39,886 bases of DNA from Mangrovicoccus algicola (GTDB lineage: Bacteria > Pseudomonadota > Alphaproteobacteria > Rhodobacterales > Rhodobacteraceae). The stretch is taken from contig NZ_JACVXA010000048.1 in the NCBI RefSeq assembly GCF_014903745.1, forward strand, positions 1-39,886, read 5' to 3'. Of the stretch, positions 7,636 to 15,708 are shown piece after piece (the first letter of the stretch is position 1; each line of letters opens with the position of its first letter). The notes below the pieces were generated by a model. It was given only the letters and a program-made list of their open reading frames with translations. It ran no database searches and was not told the DNA's origin. The translations under genes and the position numbers were made by a program.

Positions 7636-7854
7636 ATGAATTAGATAAAGCGGCATACATGGGCATTCGTGGCATTCCCCCTGATCCTCTTGACGGGGGC
7701 CCTGACCAGATGGGCAAGCCGGGCCCATGATTGCGATGGCTCGGCGACATGCGATCTGATGCTCTGGTCCGCCATTTACGTGCCTTGCGCGGTCCTGATC
7801 TATTTCGTCGCGAGGAAGGTCCATCAATTGGTCACGGGAGAGAGTGACCCGTAA
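7636..7854 (+). pseudogene. Small two-helix membrane protein with an amber codon at position 3
   Basis: A strong ribosome site (GGAGG) precedes an ATG at 7636, which reads Met-Asn-stop (TAG) and then stays open in the same frame to 7854. The continuing frame encodes about 69 residues with two hydrophobic segments (WAFVAFPLILLTG and LMLWSAIYVPCAVLIYFVA) separated by a loop containing Asp-Cys-Asp and Thr-Cys-Asp. I do not recognise the family. The simplest reading is a gene recently broken by a nonsense mutation. Alternatives are translation from the GTG at 7669, which lacks a clear ribosome site, amber read-through, or a sequencing error. It follows the AGCS terminator, so it would need its own promoter. 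Confidence 0.5.
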
Positions 7855-7899
7855 CCTGCGGGATGTCCCGGGATGCGCGAAGACATGACCGCATGCCAA

Positions 7900-8264
7900 G
7901 TCATCTGCACGAAGGCCCCGCAGCCGCCTCTGTCCAGAAGGCGGAACGGATGTCGGGGACATCCTGGCGCGCGCGGCCATGCCTGTGCCCGCGAGACCAT
8001 CGCGCCCGACGACCCCGGACTTGCCGCCGGAGGGCATATCCGGATGCGCATGCCGGGCTGATCGCGCACCAGCTGCGCCCCCACCGGCCGGGGGATGTCG
8101 CGCGTGGCGGTCGGGGCGCCGCAAGCCGATCCTGTCCTCGAGCCGCCGGACCGCGTGGGGGGGCCCGATCGCGACACGCCGAGACGGTGCCCGGCAGGGG
8201 TGAAATCACCCTCCTCGGTGAGGGCAGGAAGGGCGGAAAGATCTCCGGGAAACCCGTGATTCAT
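7900..8264 (-). pseudogene. Decayed LysR-family regulator
   Basis: The minus-strand ATG at 8264 follows GAAGGAA and opens a clear LysR HTH: GDLSALPALTEEGDFTPAGH then RLGVSRSG. The frame is then lost at a run of seven C (8157-8163). One frame over, HAVRRLEDRIGLRR continues the HTH and wing (8115-8157), and another shift gives TATRDIPRP, resembling the TRTTRDV segment of LysR proteins. Further down only short matches remain (MRIRI, then VVGRDGLAG, compare the family's VDIVAEGFDAG). The effector domain is largely deleted, since the whole remnant is under 400 bp against about 900 for an intact gene. It faces away from the hydrolase/cupin operon, the usual place for its regulator. The 7855-8456 interval otherwise holds only the operator described below. 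Confidence 0.7.
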
Positions 8265-8373
8265 GGCGCGTTCCTTCCGTCGGCCGCATCCGCAGCCCGC
8301 GGCCTTCCGGGACAGGCGGCGGCCCGATGCAAAGGAATAGCCCTGCCTCAGCATGAATTCTCTTCATGGCGCC

Positions 8374-8395
8374 GATAAGGCAAAGCGGCCTTATC
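8374..8395. promoter_or_regulatory. LysR-type operator, perfect dyad GATAAGGC-N6-GCCTTATC
   Basis: Perfect 8-bp arms with a 6-base centre lie between the LysR remnant and the hydrolase operon, 62 bp before the hydrolase start. This is the normal location and size for a LysR recognition site. Its own regulator appears dead, so it may now be unused or served by a paralogue. Confidence 0.6.
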
Positions 8396-8456
8396 CTGCC
8401 CCCTGGGCCGCTCCAGATTGGGGGACAGACGACAGGCCCGAACCGGAGTTCCCGAC

Positions 8457-9533
8457 ATGACCACCCCGACCGATCCCCAGAATTCCGCCCGCCGCGACCT
8501 GCTGCGGGCCGCCGGAATGGGCGCCGCCGCGCTCGGCATGGCATCGCTGAGCACCGCAGCGGCGCTGGCGCAGGCCTCGACCGGCTGGGACAAGACCTTC
8601 CCGCAAAGCGACCGCGTCGATCACCGCAAGGTCAGCTTCGCGAACCGCTACGGCATTGCGCTGGTGGGCGACCTCTACCTGCCGAAGGCGCGCGGCCGCG
8701 CGCCGCTTCCCGCGCTGGCGGTGGCCGGCCCGTTCGGCGCGGTCAAGGAGCAGGCGGCGGGGCTCTACGCGCAGGAGATGGCCGAACGCGGCTTTGCCGC
8801 CATGGCCTTCGACCCCTCCTATATAGGCGAAAGCGGCGGCGCCCCGCGCTACGTCGCCTCGCCCGACATCAACACCGAGGATTTCATGGCGGCGATCGAC
8901 TTCCTGGGGCTGCAGGACGAAGTGGATCGCGACCGCATCGGCATGATCGGCATTTGCGGCTTCGGCGGCATGGCACTGAACGCGGCCGCCCCGGACAAGC
9001 GGGTCAAGGCCGTTGCCGTGACCTCGATGTACGACATGAGCCGGGTGAACGCGCGCGGCTATTTCGACGCGATGACCCTGGAGGATCGCGCCGAGGCGCT
9101 GAGGGCCATGAGCCTGCAGCGCTGGGAGGACGCCGCCTCGGACGAGCCCCCGAAGCTGGCCGGCGGCCTGCCCGACACGCTCGAGGGCATCGATAACCCG
9201 GTGATCGCCATGTATCACGCCTATTACAAGACGGACCGGGGCTATCACCCGCGCTCGCTGAACTCCAACGGCGGATGGAACGTGACCTCGGCCATGTCCT
9301 TCATGAACATGCCGCAGCTCACCTACATCCACGAGATCTCGCCCCGCCCGGCCCTGATCATCGCAGGGTCCGAGGCGCATTCGCGCTATTTCAGCGAGGA
9401 TGCCTATGCCGCCGCGCGCGATCCCAGGGAACTGGTGATCATCGACGGCGCGGATCACTGCGATCTCTATGACCAGAAGGACATCATCCCCTTCGACCGG
9501 CTGCAGGCGTTCTTCGAGGGCCATCTTGCGTAA
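8457..9533 (+). CDS. Tat-exported alpha/beta hydrolase with a Cys nucleophile
   Basis: A 358-residue alpha/beta hydrolase of the dienelactone-hydrolase-like group. The N-terminus has a twin-arginine signal (SARRDLLRAAGMGAAALG, cleavage likely after ALAQA near residue 40). The nucleophile elbow is GICGFGG with Cys about 167 instead of Ser. The acid is likely in the segment around ALIIAGSEAH, and the His is probably in DGADHCD near 334. The start has CGGAG eight bases upstream, and translation from farther upstream would bury the Tat signal. It is first of four closely spaced rightward genes (cupin, CMD protein, cupin). The substrate is unknown; a Cys nucleophile is typical for lactone or thioester-like substrates. 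Confidence 0.88.
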   Translation: MTTPTDPQNSARRDLLRAAGMGAAALGMASLSTAAALAQASTGWDKTFPQSDRVDHRKVSFANRYGIALVGDLYLPKARGRAPLPALAVAGPFGAVKEQAAGLYAQEMAERGFAAMAFDPSYIGESGGAPRYVASPDINTEDFMAAIDFLGLQDEVDRDRIGMIGICGFGGMALNAAAPDKRVKAVAVTSMYDMSRVNARGYFDAMTLEDRAEALRAMSLQRWEDAASDEPPKLAGGLPDTLEGIDNPVIAMYHAYYKTDRGYHPRSLNSNGGWNVTSAMSFMNMPQLTYIHEISPRPALIIAGSEAHSRYFSEDAYAAARDPRELVIIDGADHCDLYDQKDIIPFDRLQAFFEGHLA

Positions 9534-9599
9534 GCCGCCGGGCCTGCCCCGTGGCGGGGCAGCCCCGTTCATCCCGCGACAGATCACGGAGACGACCCC

Positions 9600-10055
9600 A
9601 TGAAGATGACCCTCGCCGCGCTCGCGCTGAGCCTCGCCGCCCCCGCGGCCCTCGCCCAGCAGATGACGCAGACCACGCCCCTGGAACGGGGCGGCCGGAT
9701 CGGCAGCCCCGAGACCTTCACCGGCACGGTCTTCGTCGCGCCGGTCTTCGGCCCCGAGATGAACGATGTCAGCGCAGGGGAAGTGACCTTCATGCCCGGC
9801 GCACGTTCGGCATGGCACACCCATCCGGTCGGCCAGTACCTCGTCGTGACCGCGGGAACCGGCTGGTACCAGGAGGAAGGCCGGGAAAAGCAGGTGATGC
9901 GCACCGGCGATGTCGTGTTCGCCCCGGCGGGGGTGAACCATTGGCATGGCGCAACCGACGGAACCTCCGTCACCCATTACGCGATCCAGGCGGTTCGGGA
10001 CGGCTCTGCCGTAACCTGGGGGGAGCTGGTCTCCGACGAGGATTACGGCGGCTGA
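9600..10055 (+). CDS. Periplasmic single-domain cupin
   Basis: A 151-residue cupin with a Sec signal peptide ending near residue 20 (AAPAALAQ). Metal-ligand motifs are AWHTHPVGQ (His73, His75, Gln79) and NHWHG (His114, His116). It closely resembles the cytoplasmic cupin two genes downstream in its ligand blocks and in the C-terminal TWGELVSDEDYGG, so the two are paralogues. The family includes Mn2+-dependent hydroxynitrile-lyase-like cupins. The gene lies 66 bp after the hydrolase with its own GGAG site. The reaction is unknown; an exported form of this cupin type fits the exported hydrolase before it. Confidence 0.85.
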   Translation: MKMTLAALALSLAAPAALAQQMTQTTPLERGGRIGSPETFTGTVFVAPVFGPEMNDVSAGEVTFMPGARSAWHTHPVGQYLVVTAGTGWYQEEGREKQVMRTGDVVFAPAGVNHWHGATDGTSVTHYAIQAVRDGSAVTWGELVSDEDYGG

Positions 10056-10132
10056 ACCCGATGCCCGCCGCCGGGGTCCGGCATGACCGGACCCCGCACC
10101 ATTTCCATTTCTCCGATATCCAGGATGCGCCC

Positions 10133-10894
10133 ATGAAAACCCGGATGATTGCCACCGCCTTCGCTCTTGCCGGCACCGCCGCCTCGGCCCAGGATCTTGC
10201 CCGGTCCCTCCCGGGCGCGGTCGATGCGGTGGCTCCGGCCCTCGCCGCCTATTCCGCCGAGGATCTCTTCGCCTCCGTCTGGAACGACGAGGCGCTCCCG
10301 ATGCGCGACCGCGCGCTGGTCACTTTCGCGGCGCTGGTCACGCGTCACGAAGCCGACGCCCTCGGCCGTCACGCCGAACTGGCGCTGGACGCGGGCGTGA
10401 CCCCGGCGGAACTGTCGGAAACCATCACCCATCTTGCCTTCTACACCGGCTGGGGCAACGCCACCGCAGCCGCCGAGGCCATGGCCCCGGTCTATGAATC
10501 GCGGGGCGTGACCGCCGAAGATCTGCCCGCCCCCGACCCCGATCTCCTGCCGCTGGACGAGGAGGCCGAGGCCGCGCGGGAAGACACCGTCCAGACCAAT
10601 TTCGCCCATGTCAGCCCCGGCGTCGTCGAGACCACCCGCGAGCTGCTGTTCAACGACCTCTGGCTGCGCCCGGACCTTGCGCCCCGCGACCGCAGCATGG
10701 TCACCGTCGCGGCGCTGATCGCCGCAGGCCAGCCCGAGCAGATGACCTTCCACCTGAACCGCGCCATGGATAACGGGCTGACGCAGGAGGAGGCAGGCGC
10801 GATGCTCTCGCATCTTGCCTTCTATGCGGGCTGGCCCAGGGTGTTCTCGGCGATGCCCGTCGCGCGGCAGGTCTTCGAGAGCCGCGCGAACTGA
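10133..10894 (+). CDS. Exported protein with two carboxymuconolactone-decarboxylase-like domains
   Basis: A 253-residue protein with a short signal peptide (ending TAASAQ near residue 20). Two CMD-fold repeats follow. In the first, [16 protein letters not shown] is followed by [19 protein letters not shown] and HLAFYTGWG. In the second, [16 protein letters not shown] is followed by [19 protein letters not shown] and HLAFYAGWP. No AhpD-type CxxC pair is present, so a peroxidase role is unlikely. Two tandem CMD domains in an exported protein, between two related cupins, suggest the three act on one compound; this is inference from gene order. The start follows the first cupin by 77 bp, with GGAT as a weak ribosome site. 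Confidence 0.87.
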   Translation: MKTRMIATAFALAGTAASAQDLARSLPGAVDAVAPALAAYSAEDLFASVWNDEALPMRDRALVTFAALVTRHEADALGRHAELALDAGVTPAELSETITHLAFYTGWGNATAAAEAMAPVYESRGVTAEDLPAPDPDLLPLDEEAEAAREDTVQTNFAHVSPGVVETTRELLFNDLWLRPDLAPRDRSMVTVAALIAAGQPEQMTFHLNRAMDNGLTQEEAGAMLSHLAFYAGWPRVFSAMPVARQVFESRAN

Positions 10895-10944
10895 AATCCT
10901 GCGGCGCGGTCCCGGACGCGCCGCCCCACCAAAGGAGATATCCC

Positions 10945-11340
10945 ATGAAGATCATCCGCGCTGGCAGCACGCCCTCCGCCCCCGGTCCCGAAGACTATTT
11001 CACCGGGACCGTGCGGATCGACCCCATGTTCCAGGCCGACGCCCCGGGCCGCACCAGCGGCGCCCATGTCACCTTCGAGCCCGGCGCCCGCACCGCGTGG
11101 CATACCCACCCGGCGGGGCAGACCATCATCATCACCTTCGGCCGCGGCCGGGTGCAGCGCGAGGGCGGCCCGGTCGAAGAGGTCACGGCAGGCGATGTCG
11201 TCTTCTTTCCCGCCGAAGAGAAGCACTGGCACGGCGCCGCGGCCGAAACCGCCATGTCGCATATCGCCATCCAGGAGAGCATCGACGGCACGCCCGTGAC
11301 GTGGCTGGAGAAGGTGTCGGACGCGGATTACGCCGGCTGA
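10945..11340 (+). CDS. Cupin related to Mn-dependent (R)-hydroxynitrile lyases
   Basis: A 131-residue cytosolic cupin without a signal peptide. It begins [11 protein letters not shown] and has [29 protein letters not shown] and EKHWHGAA. Ligand positions His53, His55, Gln59 and His94 coincide with those known for the bacterial cupin hydroxynitrile lyase type (GtHNL group), and the surrounding blocks also agree. That activity may be a side reaction, since genome context gives no cyanogenic substrate. The ribosome site AAGGAG lies close upstream. It ends the four-gene set and is followed by a hairpin. Confidence 0.85.
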   Translation: MKIIRAGSTPSAPGPEDYFTGTVRIDPMFQADAPGRTSGAHVTFEPGARTAWHTHPAGQTIIITFGRGRVQREGGPVEEVTAGDVVFFPAEEKHWHGAAAETAMSHIAIQESIDGTPVTWLEKVSDADYAG

Positions 11341-11350
11341 CGGCACGCAG

Positions 11351-11375
11351 GCTGCCGCCGTTTCGCGGCGGCAGC
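11351..11375 (+). terminator. Hairpin after the hydrolase/cupin operon
   Basis: A perfect 10-bp stem GCTGCCGCCG / CGGCGGCAGC with a TTTCG loop, 10 bp after the cupin stop. No T tail follows. Confidence 0.5.
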
Positions 11376-11528
11376 GCGGTCTCGGCTGCAGGGCGGGCCT
11401 GGCCGTCGATGCGCCGCCCGGCGCCCCCGATGCGCGGGCCCCCGGCGCGTCCACATGGCGGCTATGCCTTGCCCCCGCCGCCATGGCAGCCTAGCTCTTG
11501 GCCGCGGTAACAGTGCAGGAGCGTACCC

Positions 11529-12272
11529 ATGTCCCCCATTCATGCCATCGGTGACATCCATGGCCAGATCGGCCAGCTGGAAACCGCCCTGGAGCTGATC
11601 GAGAAACATGGAGAGCCCGGCGCACCGATCGTGTTCTGCGGCGATTACGTCGATCGCGGCCCCGACTCCCGGGCGGTCATCCGGCTCCTGATGGAGGGCC
11701 AGGCGGCGGGGCGCGACTGGATCTGCCTGATGGGCAATCACGACCGGTTCCTGCTGCGCTATCTCGACGATCCGCGCTACGAGGATCCCAATGTCTCGCG
11801 CCCGCTTCTGTGGACCGACCCGCCGCTGGGCGGGGCCGCGACGCTGGCCTCCTACGGGGTGGACGTGGCGCCGGGGCGCAGCCTCGAGGAGATCCATGCC
11901 GATGCGCGCGAGGCGGTGCCGCAAGCCCATCGCGACTGGATCGCCGCGCTGCCGCGGATCCACGAGACCGGGGACCAGATCTTCGTCCATGCCGGGCTGC
12001 GCCCGGGCGTGGCGCTGGAGGACCAGGCCGAGGATGACCTGGTCTGGATCCGCAACGGCTTCCTCGAAAGCCCGGTCGACTGGGGCCGCCTGGTCGTGCA
12101 CGGCCATACCGCCCTGGACCGGCCGGAATTCTACGGCAACCGGCTGAACCTCGATGGCGGGACGGGCTATGGCCGCCCGCTGGTGCCGGCGCTGCTGGAG
12201 GGGCGGACGGTCAGCCTGCTGGGCCGGACCGGACGCGAAGAGCTGGGGATCAGCGAACTGGTCGGCTACTGA
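11529..12272 (+). CDS. PP1/PP2A-type metallophosphoesterase (protein serine/threonine phosphatase-like)
   Basis: A 247-residue calcineurin-fold phosphatase. The dinuclear metal-site motifs appear in order: GDIHG (8-12), GDYVDRG (38-44), GNHD (69-72), FVHAGLRPG (about 152) and VVHGHTALD (about 190). This matches bacterial lambda-phosphatase/PrpA-like enzymes acting on phosphoproteins, or ApaH-like enzymes on dinucleoside polyphosphates; the short length and GDYVDRGPDS favour the former. The start has AGGAG at correct spacing. It is convergent with parE, with a small hairpin in the 33-bp gap. Confidence 0.9.
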   Translation: MSPIHAIGDIHGQIGQLETALELIEKHGEPGAPIVFCGDYVDRGPDSRAVIRLLMEGQAAGRDWICLMGNHDRFLLRYLDDPRYEDPNVSRPLLWTDPPLGGAATLASYGVDVAPGRSLEEIHADAREAVPQAHRDWIAALPRIHETGDQIFVHAGLRPGVALEDQAEDDLVWIRNGFLESPVDWGRLVVHGHTALDRPEFYGNRLNLDGGTGYGRPLVPALLEGRTVSLLGRTGREELGISELVGY

Positions 12273-12284
12273 CCCGCCGGGGCA

Positions 12285-12302
12285 GGGGCGCGCAGGCGCC
12301 CC
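12285..12302. terminator. Shared hairpin between convergent phosphatase and parE genes
   Basis: A 7-bp stem GGGGCGC / GCGCCCC with a 4-base loop in the 33-bp convergent gap. It has no T run; it could weakly stop transcription from both sides. Confidence 0.4.
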
Positions 12303-12305
12303 GCC

Positions 12306-14264
12306 TCAGACATCCAGCTCGTCGACGAATTGCGCGTTCTCCTGGATGTACTGGAACCGCAGCTCGGGCTTCTTGCCCATCAGCTGCTCGACCAGCTGCC
12401 CGGTCTCGCCCGGCTCGTCCTCGTCGATCGACACCCGGATCAGCTTGCGGCTGGCGGGATCCATCGTCGTCTCCTTCAGGTCCTTGGCGTCCATCTCGCC
12501 CAGGCCCTTGAAGCGAGACACGTCGATCTTGCCCTTGCCGCCCAGCCCCTTGGCCAGCCAGGCGTCGCGCTCGGCCTCGTCGAGGCAATAGACCCGCTTC
12601 GCCCCCTGGGTCAGGCGGAACAGCGGCGGGCAGGCCAGGTAGAGGTGGCCGTGATCGATCAGCGGCCGCATCTGCGAGAAGAAGAACGTCATCAACAGCG
12701 ACGCGATATGCGCGCCGTCGACATCCGCGTCGGTCATGATGATGACCTTGTCATAGCGCAGGTCGTCGATGCTGAACCGCGACCCCATGCCGACGCCAAG
12801 CGCCTGGCACAGGTCGGAAATCTCCTGGTTGCCCGACATCTTGGCGCTGGCCGCGCCCAGGACGTTGAGGATCTTGCCGCGCAGCGGCAGCAGCGCCTGG
12901 GTCCTGCGGTCGCGTCCCATCTTGGCCGACCCGCCCGCCGAGTCGCCCTCGACGATGAACAGCTCCGTGCCGTCGCGGGCGCCCTGCGAACAGTCGACCA
13001 GCTTGCCCGGCAGGCGCAGCTTCTTGGTGGCCGACTTGCGCGCAGTCTCTTTCTCGGCCTTGCGGCGCAGCCGTTCCTCGGCGCGCAGCACCAGGAAGTC
13101 GAGGATCGCGCCCGCGGATTTCGTGTCGCCCGCCAGCCAGCTGTCGAACCGGTCGCGCACCGCGTTCTCCACCAGCCGCGCGGCCTCGGTCGTGGCCAGC
13201 CGGTCCTTGGTCTGGCCGACGAATTCCGGGTCGCGGATGAAGCACGAGACCAGCGCGCAGCCCCCCGCCATCAGGTCGTCGCGGGTGATCTGCGCCGCCT
13301 TCTTGTTGCCCGCCAGCTCGCCATAGCCCTTCAGCCCCTTCAGCACCGCCGCCCAGAACCCGCCTTCATGGGTGCCGCCCTCGGGGGTGGGCACGGTGTT
13401 GCAATAGGACTGGATGAAGCCGTCGCGCGCGGGCGTCCAGTTGATCGCCCATTCGACCGAGCCGGGCACGCCGAATTTCTCCTGGAATTCCACCTTGCCC
13501 GCGAAGGGCCGGTCGGCATAGGTCGAGGCCCCGCCCAGCGTCTCGGCCAGGTAGTCGGCCAGCCCGTTGGGGAAGTGGAACACCGCCTCCGCCGGGGTCT
13601 CGCCATCGTCGATCGCCGTCTTCCAGCGGATCTCGACCCCCGAGAACAGATAGGCCTTGGAGCGCACCATCTTGAAGAGCCGCGCGGGCTTGAACTTCTT
13701 GTCGCCGAAGATCTGCGCATCGGCATGGAAGGTGACGCTGGTGCCGCGGCGGTTGGGGGCCTGGCCGACCTTCGCCACCGGTCCCTGCGGGATCCCGCGG
13801 GAGAATTCCTGGGCATAGAGCTCGCGGTTGCGGGCCACCTCGACGCGCATGTGATCCGACAGGGCGTTGACCACCGAGGCGCCGACCCCGTGCAGGCCGC
13901 CCGAGGTCTGATAAGCCTTACCCGAGAACTTGCCGCCCGCATGCAGCGTGCACAGGATCACCTCCAGCGCCGACTTGCCGGGGAATTTCGGATGCGGGTC
14001 GATCGGGATGCCGCGGCCATTGTCGCGGATCGTCACCGAGTAATCGGCCGTCAGCTCCACCTCGATGCGGTTGGCATGGCCCGCCACCGCCTCGTCCATG
14101 GAGTTGTCGAGGACCTCGGCCACCAGATGGTGCAGCGCCCGCTCATCCGTGCCGCCGATATACATGCCCGGGCGCTTGCGCACCGGCTCCAGCCCCTCGA
14201 GCACCTCGATGGACGAGGCGTCGTAGGTATCGGTCTGGGTGGAGGAGAGGAGATCTTCGGCCAT
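12306..14264 (-). CDS. parE: DNA topoisomerase IV subunit B
   Basis: The ATPase subunit of topoisomerase IV, which decatenates daughter chromosomes together with ParC. It has 652 residues, the usual length for alphaproteobacterial ParE. The GHKL ATPase has LDNSMDEAV with the Mg-binding Asn near 54, IRDNGRGIPID, and GGLHGVGASVVNALS. The Toprim domain has EGDSAGGSA near 435 and TDADVDGAHI near 510, and the C-terminus ends in the GLGEMDAKDLKETTM region. GyrB is excluded by the shorter length without an insert and by the Toprim context, although gyrB/parE separation by eye is not absolute. GGGGCAG precedes the ATG. Confidence 0.93.
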   Translation of the reverse strand: MAEDLLSSTQTDTYDASSIEVLEGLEPVRKRPGMYIGGTDERALHHLVAEVLDNSMDEAVAGHANRIEVELTADYSVTIRDNGRGIPIDPHPKFPGKSALEVILCTLHAGGKFSGKAYQTSGGLHGVGASVVNALSDHMRVEVARNRELYAQEFSRGIPQGPVAKVGQAPNRRGTSVTFHADAQIFGDKKFKPARLFKMVRSKAYLFSGVEIRWKTAIDDGETPAEAVFHFPNGLADYLAETLGGASTYADRPFAGKVEFQEKFGVPGSVEWAINWTPARDGFIQSYCNTVPTPEGGTHEGGFWAAVLKGLKGYGELAGNKKAAQITRDDLMAGGCALVSCFIRDPEFVGQTKDRLATTEAARLVENAVRDRFDSWLAGDTKSAGAILDFLVLRAEERLRRKAEKETARKSATKKLRLPGKLVDCSQGARDGTELFIVEGDSAGGSAKMGRDRRTQALLPLRGKILNVLGAASAKMSGNQEISDLCQALGVGMGSRFSIDDLRYDKVIIMTDADVDGAHIASLLMTFFFSQMRPLIDHGHLYLACPPLFRLTQGAKRVYCLDEAERDAWLAKGLGGKGKIDVSRFKGLGEMDAKDLKETTMDPASRKLIRVSIDEDEPGETGQLVEQLMGKKPELRFQYIQENAQFVDELDV

Positions 14265-14398
14265 TGCTGCCCCTAGGTCTTGTAGGTCAGGGGGCAGGAT
14301 AGGCTAATTGGAGCAGAGGCGAAAGGGGCGGCATGATCCGGATGCCGCCGATTCCGCGCAATGCCGCCCGCCGGGTCCGCATCGGGGCCGATCCGGGC

Positions 14399-15631
14399 TC
14401 AGGCCCCGGGACTGCGCGCGCGGATCAGCGCCGCCAGGCCCAGCATCGCGCAGAGCACGCCGCACACCCCGGCCCAGCCCCCGGCCTGCCAGGCCACCCC
14501 GCCGCCCGGCCCTGCCAGCGTCGCCCCGGCATAGAACGCAATCTGGTACAGCGCCGTCGCCTGCCCGCGCGCGGTTTCGGCCAGCCGTCCGACATCCCCG
14601 GCGCAGAGCGAATGCGCCCCGAAAAATCCCAGGGTGAACAGGACGATGCCGATCCCCAGCAGCGGCAGCGCCGGGCAGAGCGTCAGCAGTATTCCGGCCC
14701 CGGCCAGGCCGATGCAGGCCAGCGCCGCGCGCCGCGTGCCCAGGTGCCGCGCCAGGCGTTCGCTTTCCACCGCCGCGAAGGTCGAGGGCAGGAAGGCCAG
14801 CGAGACAAGGCCGACCGCGTGCTGGTCCAGCCCGATGCCGGGAGAGAGCAGGTGGAACCCCACGAGATTGAAGAAGGCGACAAAGGCCGACATCAGCAGG
14901 AACCCCTGCAGCACCGCATCGCGCAGCCCCGGATTGCGCAGATGCCCCAGATAGGTGCGCAGCGCCGCGGCGGGGGCCGGACTGCCGGGACGGAAATTGC
15001 GCGACGCCGGCAGCCACAGCCAGATCAGTGCCGCCGCCAGCAGCGCGATCCCCGCCAGGGCGGCGACCGGCAGCCGCCAGCCCGTCGTCTCGGCCAGCGT
15101 GCCCACCAAGAGCCGCGCCAGCATGCCGCCCAGCGAATTGCCCGCCAGCACCCAGCCCACCGCGCGCCCCAGGCTGTCGCGGTCCATCTCCTCGGCCAGC
15201 CAGGTCAGGTTGATCGCCGTGATGCCGCCCAGGATCAGCCCCAGCGCCGTGCGCAGCGCCAGGAACATCCCCCAATCCGCGGTCGCCGCCATCGCCGCCA
15301 GCAGCAGGGCGGTCATCAGCACCGAGGCCAGGATCACCGGCTTGCGCCCCAGCGCGTCCGAGACCGGCCCGGTGACCACAAGCCCCGCCGCCAGCGCCGC
15401 GGTGGGCAGGCTCAGGCTCAGGCCCGCCTCGGTCACGCCGATGCCGAATTCGGCGGCGAAGACCGGCATCAGCGGCTGCACGAAATAGAGCGCCGAGAAG
15501 GCGGTCGCGCCGCTGAGCACCAGCACCGCGCAGATGCGGAGGAAACCGGGGCTGTCATGACGGATCGGCCCCGGCGCGGAACGGGCAGGGGCACGGGGCG
15601 GGGCGGGGGCAAGGGCGGTATCGGCGGGCAT
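14399..15631 (-). CDS. Major facilitator superfamily transporter (YnfM/AraJ-like)
   Basis: A twelve-helix MFS permease of about 410 residues. The loop 2-3 signature is GPVSDALGRKPVILAS. An N-terminal Pro/Ala-rich cytosolic tail precedes helix 1 (ICAVLVLSGATAFSALYFVQ). The ATG at 15631 is preferred because the ATG at 15658 has no ribosome site and would leave very little leader behind the divergent promoter. Divergent from a LysR gene, which probably regulates it; drug or metabolite efflux is the common role of such pairs. The substrate is unknown. Confidence 0.85.
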   Translation of the reverse strand: MPADTALAPAPPRAPARSAPGPIRHDSPGFLRICAVLVLSGATAFSALYFVQPLMPVFAAEFGIGVTEAGLSLSLPTAALAAGLVVTGPVSDALGRKPVILASVLMTALLLAAMAATADWGMFLALRTALGLILGGITAINLTWLAEEMDRDSLGRAVGWVLAGNSLGGMLARLLVGTLAETTGWRLPVAALAGIALLAAALIWLWLPASRNFRPGSPAPAAALRTYLGHLRNPGLRDAVLQGFLLMSAFVAFFNLVGFHLLSPGIGLDQHAVGLVSLAFLPSTFAAVESERLARHLGTRRAALACIGLAGAGILLTLCPALPLLGIGIVLFTLGFFGAHSLCAGDVGRLAETARGQATALYQIAFYAGATLAGPGGGVAWQAGGWAGVCGVLCAMLGLAALIRARSPGA

Positions 15632-15665
15632 GCGGTCTTCTACTGGACGCGGAGCCATGCCGAAA

Positions 15666-15702
15666 ATACAATCGTGGCAACCCGACCATGCCGGAATTGT
15701 AT
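15666..15702. promoter_or_regulatory. Overlapping divergent promoter region, ATACAAT-N23-ATTGTAT
   Basis: An inverted pair of 7-bp arms. Each arm contains TACAAT, a 5/6 match to the -10 hexamer, one on each strand. The plus-strand copy (15667-15672) would start LysR transcription about 30 bp before its ATG, and the minus-strand copy would serve the MFS gene. The start sites would cross, so the two promoters should interfere with each other. Confidence 0.45.
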
Positions 15703-15708
15703 AGTCAG

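Noticed and set aside
7863-8378. A 171-codon rightward open frame in the 7855-8456 gap
   Set aside because: Its translation has no recognisable features, whereas the opposite strand shows the remnant LysR helix-turn-helix.
12330-14276. A 648-codon rightward open frame opposite parE
   Set aside because: ParE motifs on the other strand are complete, and this frame has none.
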